Assembly: GCA_030544235.1 (NCBI GenBank)
Contig: CM060470.1
Span: 10,937,356-11,001,355 of the forward strand
DNA: 64,000 bases
Origin: Lepturacanthus savala
Taxonomy: Eukaryota > Chordata > Actinopteri > Scombriformes > Trichiuridae
Direction: 5' to 3'
Part shown: in pieces, positions 36,732-50,483 of the stretch
Numbering within the stretch: position 1 is the stretch's first letter
Layout of the letters: the number at the start of each line of letters is the position of its first letter
Translations under genes and position numbers: made by a program
Notes under the pieces: generated by a model
The model's input: only the letters and a program-made list of their open reading frames with translations
What the model was told of the DNA's origin: nothing
Databases searched by the model: none

Positions 36732-37325
36732 TTGACACTGACAAGAAGGATATTGTATTCCTTCTGGATGGTTCAGATGGCACAAGGAGTGGCTTCCCTG
36801 CCATTCGTGAGTTTGTTGAGAAAGTGGTGGAAAAACTGAATGTTGGGGAAAACAAAGACCGGGTCTCTGTGGTCCAGTACAGCAGAGATGCAGAGGTCCA
36901 TTTCTATCTGAACACATACACCACGAGAGAGGATATTGTGGATACGGTCAGAGGGCTGAGACACAAAGGAGGCAGACCCCTCAACACGGGGGCAGCCCTG
37001 CAATATGTCAGGGACAATGTCTTTACAGACTCTTCTGGAAGTAGGCGCCTGCAAGGTGTTCCACAGATATTGATCCTGCTAAATGGCGGAAGGTCTTTTG
37101 ACAATGTCGACACACCAGCTTTTGCCCTTAAACAGCAGGGCATCGTTGCTATAGCCATTGGAACAAGGAACTCTGACAGTATAGAACTGCAGAAGATATC
37201 AGATGACCCTAGTTATGCTTTATCTGTGTCTGAGTTCGCTGACCTCCCCAGTGTCCAAGAACAGCTCTCCTCAGTACTGAGCACAGTGCCAGTGAAGGCC
37301 AAGCCCATGCCGCCAACAGTAACTG
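36732..37325 (+). CDS. col6a3: array exon B7, vWA
   Basis: Consensus B protein with standard borders. Its preceding intron is the 291 bp form. Confidence 0.93.
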
Positions 37326-37560
37326 GTAAGAAAGTGACCCGTTTTGCCATCAGTGTGCATGGTGGGATGTACAATTGGGCGTATTAAAGTGTATTTTTAC
37401 TGAGCTTGAGTATGCCAGTGTCACTTAGAGCAATCCAGTTGGGCTAGCATTAACAATAGATCGAATTGTAATTGTTGAGGTATGTTTTCATCATCTGACT
37501 TTCACACAGGAAAGGTTTGACACACAAAGCTAAATATGTCTCAATTTGTTTATCCCCTAG

Positions 37561-38160
37561 TGGACAGAAAGCGACCAGGAAGGGATGTTGTGTTCTTGTT
37601 GGATGGATCTGATGGTACAAGAACTGGATTCCCAGCAATGCGAGACTTTGTCCAAAAAGTAGTAGAAACACTCAGTGTGGATGACAACAAGGACCGTGTC
37701 TCTGTGGTTCAGTACAGCAGAGAGCCAGCTGTCCACTTCTATTTGAACACATATACGACAAAGGGCGAGATCCTTGCCACTGTTACAGGTTTGAGGCACA
37801 AAGGTGGAAGACCCCTCAACACTGGAGCAGCTCTTCAGTACTTGAGGGATAATGTCTTCACGGCCTCTGCCGGAAGCAGGCGTCTGGAAGGAGTCCCACA
37901 GGTCCTGATATTGTTAAGTGGCGGAAAGTCTTTTGACAGTGTTGACGCACCAGCTTCTGCTCTCAAACAGCTGGGAGTCTTGACCTTTGCAATTGGAACC
38001 AGCAGCTCTGATAGCAAAGAACTGCAGAAGATATCCCATGACCCCAGTTATGCTCTATCTGTGTCTGAATTCAATGACCTTCCCAGCGTCCAACAACAAC
38101 TTCAGTCTTCGGTGGAGACTGTGGTTGCTGACGTCACCCCAGAATTACCAACTCTACCCG
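37561..38160 (+). CDS. col6a3: array exon A8, vWA
   Basis: Consensus protein. It keeps the ACA spelling of Thr20 and GTT of Val128 seen in A4-A6 but has Asp18, so it looks intermediate between the A4-A6 block and the later copies. Confidence 0.93.
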
Positions 38161-38451
38161 GTATGTTAGCAAACACAACCTCTTACTAGTTTGAAAGGTT
38201 TACTGACCTTTTTAACTGCAGTCAATTAAACACAAAAATGAAGCACAGTACTTGTTTAGCGCCATGTCTGCATTCAAACAGAGGAAGTTTGTGTTTTCCA
38301 GGTGTTTGAAATAGAATGTAGAAGTGTGAGGCACATTACAAAGAAAACAAAGACACAAAACAAAACAAAAGCCCACCCCTTCATGATTAGGCCACTGGCT
38401 GTCTATTTAGCAAAAAGGTGTTTCATTTTTTGTCTTCCTGTCTTTTCCCAG

Positions 38452-39045
38452 TTGACACTGACAAGAAGGATATTGTATTCCTTCTGGATGGTTCAGATGG
38501 CACAAGGAGTGGCTTCCCTGCCATTCGTGAGTTTGTTGAGAAAGTGGTGGAAAAACTGAATGTTGGGGAAAACAAAGACCGGGTCTCTGTGGTCCAGTAC
38601 AGCAGAGATGCAGAGGTCCATTTCTATCTGAACACATACACCACGAGAGAGGATATTGTGGATACGGTCAGAGGGCTGAGACACAAAGGAGGCAGACCCC
38701 TCAACACGGGGGCAGCCCTGCAATATGTCAGGGACAATGTCTTTACAGACTCTTCTGGAAGTAGGCGCCTGCAAGGTGTTCCACAGATATTGATCCTGCT
38801 AAATGGCGGAAGGTCTTTTGACAATGTCGACACACCAGCTTTTGCCCTTAAACAGCAGGGCATCGTTGCTATAGCCATTGGAACAAGGAACTCTGACAGT
38901 ATAGAACTGCAGAAGATATCAGATGACCCTAGTTATGCTTTATCTGTGTCTGAGTTCGCTGACCTCCCCAGTGTCCAAGAACAGCTCTCCTCAGTACTGA
39001 GCACAGTGCCAGTGAAGGCCAAGCCCATGCCGCCAACAGTAACTG
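38452..39045 (+). CDS. col6a3: array exon B8, vWA
   Basis: Consensus B protein. Units 8 and 9 share synonymous markers, suggesting another adjacent duplicate pair. Confidence 0.93.
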
Positions 39046-39280
39046 GTAAGAAAGTGACCCGTTTTGCCATCAGTGTGCATGGTGGGATGTACAATTGGGC
39101 GTATTAAAGTGTATTTTTACTGAGCTTGAGTATGCCAGTGTCACTTAGAGCAATCCAGTTGGGCTAGCATTAACAATAGATCGAATTGTAATTGTTGAGG
39201 TATGTTTTCATCATCTGACTTTCACACAGGAAAGGTTTGACACACAAAGCTAAATATGTCTCAATTTGTTTATCCCCTAG

Positions 39281-39880
39281 TGGACAGAAAGCGACCAGGA
39301 AGGGATGTTGTGTTCTTGTTGGATGGATCTGATGGTACAAGAACTGGATTCCCAGCAATGCGAGACTTTGTCCAAAAAGTAGTAGAAACACTCAGTGTGG
39401 ATGACAACAAGGACCGTGTCTCTGTGGTTCAGTACAGCAGAGAGCCAGCTGTCCACTTCTATTTGAACACATATACGACAAAGGGCGAGATCCTTGCCAC
39501 TGTTACAGGTTTGAGGCACAAAGGTGGAAGACCCCTCAACACTGGAGCAGCTCTTCAGTACTTGAGGGATAATGTCTTCACGGCCTCTGCCGGAAGCAGG
39601 CGTCTGGAAGGAGTCCCACAGGTCCTGATATTGTTAAGTGGCGGAAAGTCTTTTGACAGTGTTGACGCACCAGCTTCTGCTCTCAAACAGCTGGGAGTCT
39701 TGACCTTTGCAATTGGAACCAGCAGCTCTGATAGCAAAGAACTGCAGAAGATATCCCATGACCCCAGTTATGCTCTATCTGTGTCTGAATTCAATGACCT
39801 TCCCAGCGTCCAACAACAACTTCAGTCTTCGGTGGAGACTGTGGTTGCTGACGTCACCCCAGAATTACCAACTCTACCCG
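39281..39880 (+). CDS. col6a3: array exon A9, vWA
   Basis: Consensus protein with the same synonymous markers as A8 (ACA for Thr20, GTT for Val128). Confidence 0.93.
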
Positions 39881-40172
39881 GTATGTTAGCAAACACAACC
39901 TCTTACTAGTTTGAAAGGTTTACTGACCTTTTTAACTGCAGTCAATTAAACACAAAAATGAAGCACAGTACTTGTTTAGCGCCATGTCTGCATTCAAACA
40001 GAGGAAGTTTGTGTTTTCCAGGTGTTTGAAATAGAATGTAGAAGTGTGAGGCACATTACAAAGAAAACAAAGACACAAAACAAAACAAAAGCCCACCCCT
40101 TCATGATTAGGCCACTGGCTGTCTATTTAGCAAAAAGGTGTTTCATTTTTTTGTCTTCCTGTCTTTTCCCAG

Positions 40173-40766
40173 TTGACACTGACAAGAAGGATATTGTATT
40201 CCTTCTGGATGGTTCAGATGGCACAAGGAGTGGCTTCCCTGCCATTCGTGAGTTTGTTGAGAAAGTGGTGGAAAAACTGAATGTTGGGGAAAACAAAGAC
40301 CGGGTCTCTGTGGTCCAGTACAGCAGAGATGCAGAGGTCCATTTCTATCTGAACACATACACCACGAGAGAGGATATTGTGGATACGGTCAGAGGGCTGA
40401 GACACAAAGGAGGCAGACCCCTCAACACGGGGGCAGCCCTGCAATATGTCAGGGACAATGTCTTTACAGACTCTTCTGGAAGTAGGCGCCTGCAAGGTGT
40501 TCCACAGATATTGATCCTGCTAAATGGCGGAAGGTCTTTTGACAATGTCGACACACCAGCTTTTGCCCTTAAACAGCAGGGCATCGTTGCTATAGCCATT
40601 GGAACAAGGAACTCTGACAGTATAGAACTGCAGAAGATATCAGATGACCCTAGTTATGCTTTATCCGTGTCTGAGTTCGCTGACCTCCCCAGTGTCCAAG
40701 AACAGCTCTCCTCTGTACTGAGCACAGTGCCAGTGAAGGCCAAGCCCATGCCGCCAACAGTAACTG
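40173..40766 (+). CDS. col6a3: array exon B9, vWA
   Basis: Consensus protein with a private synonymous change (TCC for Ser165). Its upstream intron has the extra T also seen before B3. Confidence 0.93.
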
Positions 40767-41001
40767 GTAAGAAAGTGACCCGTTTTGCCATCAGTGTGCA
40801 TGGTGGGATGTACAATTGGGCGTATTAAAGTGTATTTTTACTGAGCTTGAGTATGCCAGTGTCACTTAGAGCAATCCAGTTGGGCTAGCATTAACAATAG
40901 ATCGAATTGTAATTGTTGAGGTATGTTTTCATCATCTGACTTTCACACAGGAAAGGTTTGACACACAAAGCTAAATATGTCTCAATTTGTTTATCCCCTA
41001 G

Positions 41002-41601
41002 TGGACAGAAAGCGACCAGGAAGGGATGTTGTGTTCTTGTTGGATGGATCTGATGGTACTAGAACTGGATTCCCAGCAATGCGAGACTTTGTCCAAAAAG
41101 TAGTAGAAACACTCAGTGTGGATGACAACAAGGACCGTGTCTCTGTGGTTCAGTACAGCAGAGAGCCAGCTGTCCACTTCTATTTGAACACATATACGAC
41201 AAAGGGCGAGATCCTTGCCACTGTTACAGGTTTGAGGCACAAAGGTGGAAGACCCCTCAACACTGGAGCAGCTCTTCAGTACTTGAGGGATAATGTCTTC
41301 ACGGCCTCTGCCGGAAGCAGGCGTCTGGAAGGAGTCCCACAGGTCCTGATATTGTTAAGTGGCGGAAAGTCTTTTGACAGTGTCGACGCACCAGCTTCTG
41401 CTCTCAAACAGCTGGGAGTCTTGACCTTTGCAATTGGAACCAGCAGCTCTGATAGCAAAGAACTGCAGAAGATATCCCATGACCCCAGTTATGCTCTATC
41501 TGTGTCTGAATTCAATGACCTTCCCAGCGTCCAACAACAACTTCAGTCTTCGGTGGAGACTGTGGTTGCTGACGTCACCCCAGAATTACCAACTCTACCC
41601 G
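41002..41601 (+). CDS. col6a3: array exon A10, vWA
   Basis: Consensus A protein; from here on Thr20 is spelled ACT and Val128 GTC. Confidence 0.93.
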
Positions 41602-41892
41602 GTATGTTAGCAAACACAACCTCTTACTAGTTTGAAAGGTTTACTGACCTTTTTAACTGCAGTCAATTAAACACAAAAATGAAGCACAGTACTTGTTTAG
41701 CGCCATGTCTGCATTCAAACAGAGGAAGTTTGTGTTTTCCAGGTGTTTGAAATAGAATGTAGAAGTGTGAGGCACATTACAAAGAAAACAAAGACACAAA
41801 ACAAAACAAAAGCCCACCCCTTCATGATTAGGCCACTGGCTGTCTATTTAGCAAAAAGGTGTTTCATTTTTTGTCTTCCTGTCTTTTCCCAG

Positions 41893-42486
41893 TTGACACT
41901 GACAAGAAGGATATTGTATTCCTTCTGGATGGTTCAGATGGCACAAGGAGTGGCTTCCCTGCCATTCGTGAGTTTGTTGAGAAAGTGGTGGAAAAACTGA
42001 ATGTTGGGGAAAACAAAGACCGGGTCTCTGTGGTCCAGTACAGCAGAGATGCAGAGGTCCATTTCTATCTGAACACATACACCACGAGAGAGGATATTGT
42101 GGATACGGTCAGAGGGCTGAGACACAAAGGAGGCAGACCCCTCAACACGGGGGCAGCCCTGCAATATGTCAGGGACAATGTCTTTACAGACTCTTCTGGA
42201 AGTAGGCGCCTGCAAGGTGTTCCACAGATATTGATCCTGCTAAATGGCGGAAGGTCTTTTGACAATGTCGACACACCAGCTTTTGCCCTTAAACAGCAGG
42301 GCATCGTTGCTATAGCCATTGGAACAAGGAACTCTGACAGTATAGAACTGCAGAAGATATCAGATGACCCTAGTTATGCTTTATCTGTGTCTGAGTTCGC
42401 TGACCTCCCCAGTGTCCAAGAACAGCTCTCCTCAGTACTGAGCACAGTGCCAGTGAAGGCCAAGCCCATGCCGCCAACAGTAACTG
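41893..42486 (+). CDS. col6a3: array exon B10, vWA
   Basis: Consensus protein. It is the last copy with TCA for Ser181; B11 and later have TCT. Confidence 0.93.
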
Positions 42487-42721
42487 GTAAGAAAGTGACC
42501 CGTTTTGCCATCAGTGTGCATGGTGGGATGTACAATTGGGCGTATTAAAGTGTATTTTTACTGAGCTTGAGTATGCCAGTGTCACTTAGAGCAATCCAGT
42601 TGGGCTAGCATTAACAATAGATCGAATTGTAATTGTTGAGGTATGTTTTCATCATCTGACTTTCACACAGGAAAGGTTTGACACACAAAGCTAAATATGT
42701 CTCAATTTGTTTATCCCCTAG

Positions 42722-43321
42722 TGGACAGAAAGCGACCAGGAAGGGATGTTGTGTTCTTGTTGGATGGATCTGATGGTACTAGAACTGGATTCCCAGCAAT
42801 GCGAGACTTTGTCCAAAAAGTAGTAGAAACACTCAGTGTGGATGACAACAAGGACCGTGTCTCTGTGGTTCAGTACAGCAGAGAGCCAGCTGTCCACTTC
42901 TATTTGAACACATATACGACAAAGGGCGAGATCCTTGCCACTGTTACAGGTTTGAGGCACAAAGGTGGAAGACCCCTCAACACTGGAGCAGCTCTTCAGT
43001 ACTTGAGGGATAATGTCTTCACGGCCTCTGCCGGAAGCAGGCGTCTGGAAGGAGTCCCACAGGTCCTGATATTGTTAAGTGGCGGAAAGTCTTTTGACAG
43101 TGTCGACGCACCAGCTTCTGCTCTCAAACAGCTGGGAGTCTTGACCTTTGCAATTGGAACCAGCAGCTCTGATAGCAAAGAACTGCAGAAGATATCCCAT
43201 GACCCCAGTTATGCTCTATCTGTGTCTGAATTCAATGACCTTCCCAGCGTCCAACAACAACTTCAGTCTTCGGTGGAGACTGTGGTTGCTGACGTCACCC
43301 CAGAATTACCAACTCTACCCG
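42722..43321 (+). CDS. col6a3: array exon A11, vWA
   Basis: Consensus A protein with no private coding change seen. Confidence 0.93.
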
Positions 43322-43612
43322 GTATGTTAGCAAACACAACCTCTTACTAGTTTGAAAGGTTTACTGACCTTTTTAACTGCAGTCAATTAAACACAAAAAT
43401 GAAGCACAGTACTTGTTTAGCGCCATGTCTGCATTCAAACAGAGGAAGTTTGTGTTTTCCAGGTGTTTGAAATAGAATGTAGAAGTGTGAGGCACATTAC
43501 AAAGAAAACAAAGACACAAAACAAAACAAAAGCCCACCCCTTCATGATTAGGCCACTGGCTGTCTATTTAGCAAAAAGGTGTTTCACTTTTTGTCTTCCT
43601 GTCTTTTCCCAG

Positions 43613-44206
43613 TTGACACTGACAAGAAGGATATTGTATTCCTTCTGGATGGTTCAGATGGCACAAGGAGTGGCTTCCCTGCCATTCGTGAGTTTGTTGA
43701 GAAAGTGGTGGAAAAACTGAATGTTGGGGAAAACAAAGACCGGGTCTCTGTGGTCCAGTACAGCAGAGATGCAGAGGTCCATTTCTATCTGAACACATAC
43801 ACCACGAGAGAGGATATTGTGGATACGGTCAGAGGGCTGAGACACAAAGGAGGCAGACCCCTCAACACGGGGGCAGCCCTGCAATATGTCAGGGACAATG
43901 TCTTTACAGACTCTTCTGGAAGTAGGCGCCTGCAAGGTGTTCCACAGATATTGATCCTGCTAAATGGCGGAAGGTCTTTTGACAATGTCGACACACCAGC
44001 TTTTGCCCTTAAACAGCAGGGCATCGTTGCTATAGCCATTGGAACAAGGAACTCTGACAGTATAGAACTGCAGAAGATATCAGATGACCCTAGTTATGCT
44101 TTATCTGTGTCTGAGTTCGCTGACCTCCCCAGTGTCCAAGAACAGCTCTCCTCTGTACTGAGCACAGTGCCAGTGAAGGCCAAGCCCATGCCGCCAACAG
44201 TAACTG
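43613..44206 (+). CDS. col6a3: array exon B11, vWA
   Basis: Consensus protein. First unit whose acceptor region reads TTTCACTTTTTG instead of TTTCATTTTTTG; all later units in the window share this, dividing the array into an early and a late half. Confidence 0.93.
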
Positions 44207-44441
44207 GTAAGAAAGTGACCCGTTTTGCCATCAGTGTGCATGGTGGGATGTACAATTGGGCGTATTAAAGTGTATTTTTACTGAGCTTGAGTATGCCAGT
44301 GTCACTTAGAGCAATCCAGTTGGGCTAGCATTAACAATAGATCGAATTGTAATTGTTGAGGTATGTTTTCATCATCTGACTTTCACACAGGAAAGGTTTG
44401 ACACACAAAGCTAAATATGTCTCAATTTGTTTATCCCCTAG

Positions 44442-45041
44442 TGGACAGAAAGCGACCAGGAAGGGATGTTGTGTTCTTGTTGGATGGATCTGATGGTACT
44501 AGAACTGGATTCCCAGCAATGCGAGACTTTGTCCAAAAAGTAGTAGAAACACTCAGTGTGGATGACAACAAGGACCGTGTCTCTGTGGTTCAGTACAGCA
44601 GAGAGCCAGCTGTCCACTTCTATTTGAACACATATACGACAAAGGGCGAGATCCTTGCCACTGTTACAGGTTTGAGGCACAAAGGTGGAAGACCCCTCAA
44701 CACTGGAGCAGCTCTTCAGTACTTGAGGGATAATGTCTTCACGGCCTCTGCCGGAAGCAGGCGTCTGGAAGGAGTCCCACAGGTCCTGATATTGTTAAGT
44801 GGCGGAAAGTCTTTTGACAGTGTCGACGCACCAGCTTCTGCTCTCAAACAGCTGGGAGTCTTGACCTTTGCAATTGGAACCAGCAGCTCTGATAGCAAAG
44901 AACTGCAGAAGATATCCCATGACCCCAGTTATGCTCTATCTGTGTCTGAATTCAATGACCTTCCCAGCGTCCAACAACAACTTCAGTCTTCGGTGGAGAC
45001 TGTGGTTGCTGACGTCACCCCAGAATTACCAACTCTACCCG
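44442..45041 (+). CDS. col6a3: array exon A12, vWA
   Basis: Consensus A protein with no private coding change seen. Confidence 0.93.
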
Positions 45042-45332
45042 GTATGTTAGCAAACACAACCTCTTACTAGTTTGAAAGGTTTACTGACCTTTTTAACTGC
45101 AGTCAATTAAACACAAAAATGAAGCACAGTACTTGTTTAGCGCCATGTCTGCATTCAAACAGAGGAAGTTTGTGTTTTCCAGGTGTTTGAAATAGAATGT
45201 AGAAGTGTGAGGCACATTACAAAGAAAACAAAGACACAAAACAAAACAAAAGCCCACCCCTTCATGATTAGGCCACTGGCTGTCTATTTAGCAAAAAGGT
45301 GTTTCACTTTTTGTCTTCCTGTCTTTTCCCAG

Positions 45333-45917
45333 TTGACACTGACAAGAAGGATATTGTATTCCTTCTGGATGGTTCAGATGGCACAAGGAGTGGCTTCCCT
45401 GCCATTCGTGAGTTTGTTGAGAAAGTGGTGGAAAAACTGAATGTTGGGGAAAACAAAGACCGGGTCTCTGTGGTCCAGTACAGCAGAGATGCAGAGGTCC
45501 ATTTCTATCTGAACACATACACCACGAGAGAGGATATTGTGGATACGGTCAGAGGGCTGAGACACAAAGGAGGCAGACCCCTCAACACGGGGGCAGCCCT
45601 GCAATATGTCAGGGACAATGTCTTTACAGACTCTTCTGGAAGTAGGCGCCTGCAAGGTGTTCCACAGATATTGATCCTGCTAAATGGCGGAAGGTCTTTT
45701 GACAATGTCGACACACCAGCTTTTGCCCTTAAACAGCAGGGCATCGTTGCTATAGCCATTGGAACAAGGAACTCTGACGGTATAGAACTGCAGAAGATAT
45801 CAGATGACCCTAGTTATGCTTTATCTGTGTCTGAGTTCGCCAGTGTCCAAGAACAGCTCTCCTCTGTACTGAGCACAGTGCCAGTGAAGGCCAAGCCCAT
45901 GCCGCCAACAGTAACTG
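45333..45917 (+). CDS. col6a3: array exon B12, vWA with 9-base in-frame deletion
   Basis: 585 bp instead of 594: nine bases are missing at 45840/45841, removing residues D-L-P of SEFADLPSV just before the last helix. It also carries S150G (45779), shared with B15 only. The frame stays open. It starts the first copy of the 5,160 bp higher-order block. Confidence 0.93.
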
Positions 45918-46152
45918 GTAAGAAAGTGACCCGTTTTGCCATCAGTGTGCATGGTGGGATGTACAATTGGGCGTATTAAAGTGTATTTTTACTGAGCTTG
46001 AGTATGCCAGTGTCACTTAGAGCAATCCAGTTGGGCTAGCATTAACAATAGATCGAATTGTAATTGTTGAGGTATGTTTTCATCATCTGACTTTCACACA
46101 GGAAAGGTTTGACACACAAAGCTAAATACGTCTCAATTTGTTTATCCCCTAG

Positions 46153-46752
46153 TGGACAGAAAGCGACCAGGAAGGGATGTTGTGTTCTTGTTGGATGGAT
46201 CTGATGGTACTAGAACTGGATTCCCAGCAATGCGAGACTTTGTCCAAAAAGTAGTAGAAACACTCAGTGTGGATGGCAACAAGGACCGTGTCTCTGTGGT
46301 TCAGTACAGCAGAGAGCCAGCTGTCCACTTCTATTTGAACACATATACGACAAAGGGCGAGATCCTTGCCACTGTTACAGGTTTGAGGCACAAAGGTGGA
46401 AGACCCCTCAACACTGGAGCAGCTCTTCAGTACTTGAGGGATAATGTCTTCATGGCCTCTGCCGGAAGCAGGCGTCTGGAAGGAGTCCCACAGGTCCTGA
46501 TATTGTTAAGTGGCGGAAAGTCTTTTGACAGTGTCGACGCACCAGCTTCTGCTCTCAAACAGCTGGGAGTCTTGACCTTTGCAATTGGAACCAGCAGCTC
46601 TGATAGCAAAGAACTGCAGAAGATATCCCATGACCCCAGTTATGCTCTATCTGTGTCTGAATTCAATGACCTTCCCAGCGTCCAACAACAACTTCAGTCT
46701 TCGGTGGAGACTGTGGTTGCTGACGTCACCCCAGAATTACCAACTCTACCCG
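46153..46752 (+). CDS. col6a3: array exon A13, vWA
   Basis: D42G and T101M, the same pair as A16. An ATG in the upstream intron seen in other units is ACG here (46129), again as in A16; this has no coding consequence because the exon starts at the acceptor. Confidence 0.93.
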
Positions 46753-47043
46753 GTATGTTAGCAAACACAACCTCTTACTAGTTTGAAAGGTTTACTGACC
46801 TTTTTAACTGCAGTCAATTAAACACAAAAATGAAGCACAGTACTTGTTTAGCGCCATGTCTGCATTCAAACAGAGGAAGTTTGTGTTTTCCAGGTGTTTG
46901 AAATAGAATGTAGAAGTGTGAGGCACATTACAAAGAAAACAAAGACACAAAACAAAACAAAAGCCCACCCCTTCATGATTAGGCCACTGGCTGTCTATTT
47001 AGCAAAAAGGTGTTTCACTTTTTGTCTTCCTGTCTTTTCCCAG

Positions 47044-47637
47044 TTGACACTGACAAGAAGGATATTGTATTCCTTCTGGATGGTTCAGATGGCACAAGGA
47101 GTGGCTTCCCTGCCATTCGTGAGTTTGTTGAGAAAGTGGTGGAAAAACTGAATGTTGGGGAAAACAAAGACCGGGTCTCTGTGGTCCAGTACAGCAGAGA
47201 TGCAGAGGTCCATTTCTATCTGAACACATACACCACGAGAGAGGATATTGTGGATACGGTCAGAGGGCTGAGACACAAAGGAGGCAGACCCCTCAACACG
47301 GGGGCAGCCCTGCAATATGTCAGGGACAATGTCTTTACAGACTCTTCTGGAAGTAGGCGCCTGCAAGGTGTTCCACAGATATTGATCCTGCTAAATGGCG
47401 GAAGGTCTTTTGACAATGTCGACACACCAGCTTTTGCCCTTAAACAGCAGGGCATCGTTGCTATAGCCATTGGAACAAGGAACTCTGACAGTATAGAACT
47501 GCAGAAGATATCAGATGACCCTAGTTATGCTTTATCTGTGTCTGAGTTCGCTGACCTCCCCAGTGTCCAAGAACAGCTCTCCTCTGTACTGAGCACAGTG
47601 CCAGTGAAGGCCAAGCCCATGCCGCCAACAGTAACTG
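47044..47637 (+). CDS. col6a3: array exon B13, vWA
   Basis: Consensus protein. An intronic G-to-C change shortly after its donor is shared with B16 only. Confidence 0.93.
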
Positions 47638-47872
47638 GTAAGAAAGTGACCCGTTTTGCCATCAGTGTGCATGCTGGGATGTACAATTGGGCGTATTAAA
47701 GTGTATTTTTACTGAGCTTGAGTATGCCAGTGTCACTTAGAGCAATCCAGTTGGGCTAGCATTAACAATAGATCGAATTGTAATTGTTGAGGTATGTTTT
47801 CATCATCTGACTTTCACACAGGAAAGGTTTGACACACAAAGCTAAATATGTCTCAATTTGTTTATCCCCTAG

Positions 47873-48472
47873 TGGACAGAAAGCGACCAGGAAGGGATGT
47901 TGTGTTCTTGTTGGATGGATCTGATGGTACTAGAACTGGATTCCCATCAATGCGAGACTTTGTCCAAAAAGTAGTAGAAACACTCAGTGTGGATGACAAC
48001 AAGGACCGTGTCTCTGTGGTTCAGTACAGCAGAGAGCCAGCTGTCCACTTCTATTTGAACACATATACGACAAAGGGCGAGATCCTTGCCACTGTTACAG
48101 GTTTGAGGCACAAAGGTGGAAGACCCCTCAATACTGGAGCAGCTCTTCAGTACTTGAGGGATAATGTCTTCACGGCCTCTGCCGGAAGCAGGCGTCTGGA
48201 AGGAGTCCCACAGGTCCTGATATTGTTAAGTGGCGGAAAGTCTTTTGACAGTGTCGACGCACCAGCTTCTGCTCTCAAACAGCTGGGAGTCTTGACCTTT
48301 GCAATTGGAACCAGCAGCTCTGATAGCAAAGAACTGCAGAAGATATCCCATGACCCCAGTTATGCTCTATCTGTGTCTGAATTCAATGACCTTCCCAGCG
48401 TCCAACAACAACTTCAGTCTTCGGTGGAGACTGTGGTTGCTGACGTCACCCCAGAATTACCAACTCTACCCG
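47873..48472 (+). CDS. col6a3: array exon A14, vWA
   Basis: A26S, plus AAT for Asn87 shared only with A17. Confidence 0.93.
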
Positions 48473-48763
48473 GTATGTTAGCAAACACAACCTCTTACTA
48501 GTTTGAAAGGTTTACTGACCTTTTTAACTGCAGTCAATTAAACACAAAAATGAAGCACAGTACTTGTTTAGCGCCATGTCTGCATTCAAACAGAGGAAGT
48601 TTGTGTTTTCCAGGTGTTTGAAATAGAATGTAGAAGTGTGAGGCACATTACAAAGAAAACAAAGACACAAAACAAAACAAAAGCCCACCCCTTCATGATT
48701 AGGCCACTGGCTGTCTATTTAGCAAAAAGGTGTTTCACTTTTTGTCTTCCTGTCTTTTCCCAG

Positions 48764-49357
48764 TTGACACCGACAAGAAGGATATTGTATTCCTTCTGGA
48801 TGGTTCAGATGGCACAAGGAGTGGCTTCCCTGCCATTCGTGAGTTTGTTGAGAAAGTGGTGGAAAAACTGAATGTTGGGGAAAACAAAGACCGGGTCTCT
48901 GTGGTCCAGTACAGCAGAGATGCAGAGGTCCATTTCTATCTGAACACATACACCACGAGAGAGGATATTGTGGATACGGTCAGAGGGCTGAGACACAAAG
49001 GAGGCAGACCCCTCAACACGGGGGCAGCCCTGCAATATGTCAGGGACAATGTCTTTACAGACTCTTCTGGAAGTAGGCGCCTGCAAGGTGTTCCACAGAT
49101 ATTGATCCTGCTAAATGGCGGAAGGTCTTTTGACAATGTCGACACACCAGCTTTTGCCCTTAAACAGCAGGGCATCGTTGCTATAGCCATTGGAACAAGG
49201 AACTCTGACAGTATAGAACTGCAGAAGATATCAGATGACCCTAGTTATGCTTTATCTGTGTCTGAGTTCGCTGACCTCCCCAGTGTCCAAGAACAGCTCT
49301 CCTCTGTACTGAGCACAGTGCCAGTGAAGGCCAAGCCCATGCCGCCAACAGTAACTG
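48764..49357 (+). CDS. col6a3: array exon B14, vWA
   Basis: Consensus protein; ACC for Thr3 (48771) shared only with B17. Confidence 0.93.
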
Positions 49358-49592
49358 GTAAGAAAGTGACCCGTTTTGCCATCAGTGTGCATGGTGGGAT
49401 GTACAATTGGGCGTATTAAAGTGTATTTTTACTGAGCTTGAGTATGCCAGTGTCACTTAGAGCAATCCAGTTGGGCTAGCATTAACAATAGATCGAATTG
49501 TAATTGTTGAGGTATGTTTTCATCATCTGACTTTCACACAGGAAAGGTTTGACACACAAAGCTAAATATGTCTCAATTTGTTTATCCCCTAG

Positions 49593-50192
49593 TGGACAGA
49601 AAGCGACCAGGAAGGGATGTTGTGTTCTTGTTGGATGGATCTGATGGTACTAGAACTGGATTCCCATCAATGCGAGACTTTGTCCAAAAAGTAGTAGAAA
49701 CACTCAGTGTGGATGACAACAAGGACCGTGTCTCTGTGGTTCAGTACAGCAGAGAGCCAGCTGTCCACTTCTATTTGAACACATATACGACAAAGGGCGA
49801 GATCCTTGCCACTGTTACAGGTTTGAGGCACAAAGGTGGAAGACCCCTCAACACTGGAGCAGCTCTTCAGTACTTGAGGGATAATGTCTTCACGGCCTCT
49901 GCCGGAAGCAGGCGTCTGGAAGGAGTCCCACAGGTCCTGATATTGTTAAGTGGCGGAAAGTCTTTTGACAGTGTCGACGCACCAGCTTCTGCTCTCAAAC
50001 AGCTGGGAGTCTTGACCTTTGCAATTGGAACCAGCAGCTCTGATAGCAAAGAACTGCAGAAGATATCCCATGACCCCAGTTATGCTCTATCTGTGTCTGA
50101 ATTCAATGACCTTCCCAGCGTCCAACAACAACTTCAGTCTTCGGTGGAGACTGTGGTTGCTGACGTCACCCCAGAATTACCAACTCTACCCG
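49593..50192 (+). CDS. col6a3: array exon A15, vWA
   Basis: A26S, as in A14, A17, A18 and A21. It closes the first copy of the three-unit block. Confidence 0.93.
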
Positions 50193-50483
50193 GTATGTTA
50201 GCAAACACAACCTCTTACTAGTTTGAAAGGTTTACTGACCTTTTTAACTGCAGTCAATTAAACACAAAAATGAAGCACAGTACTTGTTTAGCGCCATGTC
50301 TGCATTCAAACAGAGGAAGTTTGTGTTTTCCAGGTGTTTGAAATAGAATGTAGAAGTGTGAGGCACATTACAAAGAAAACAAAGACACAAAACAAAACAA
50401 AAGCCCACCCCTTCATGATTAGGCCACTGGCTGTCTATTTAGCAAAAAGGTGTTTCACTTTTTGTCTTCCTGTCTTTTCCCAG

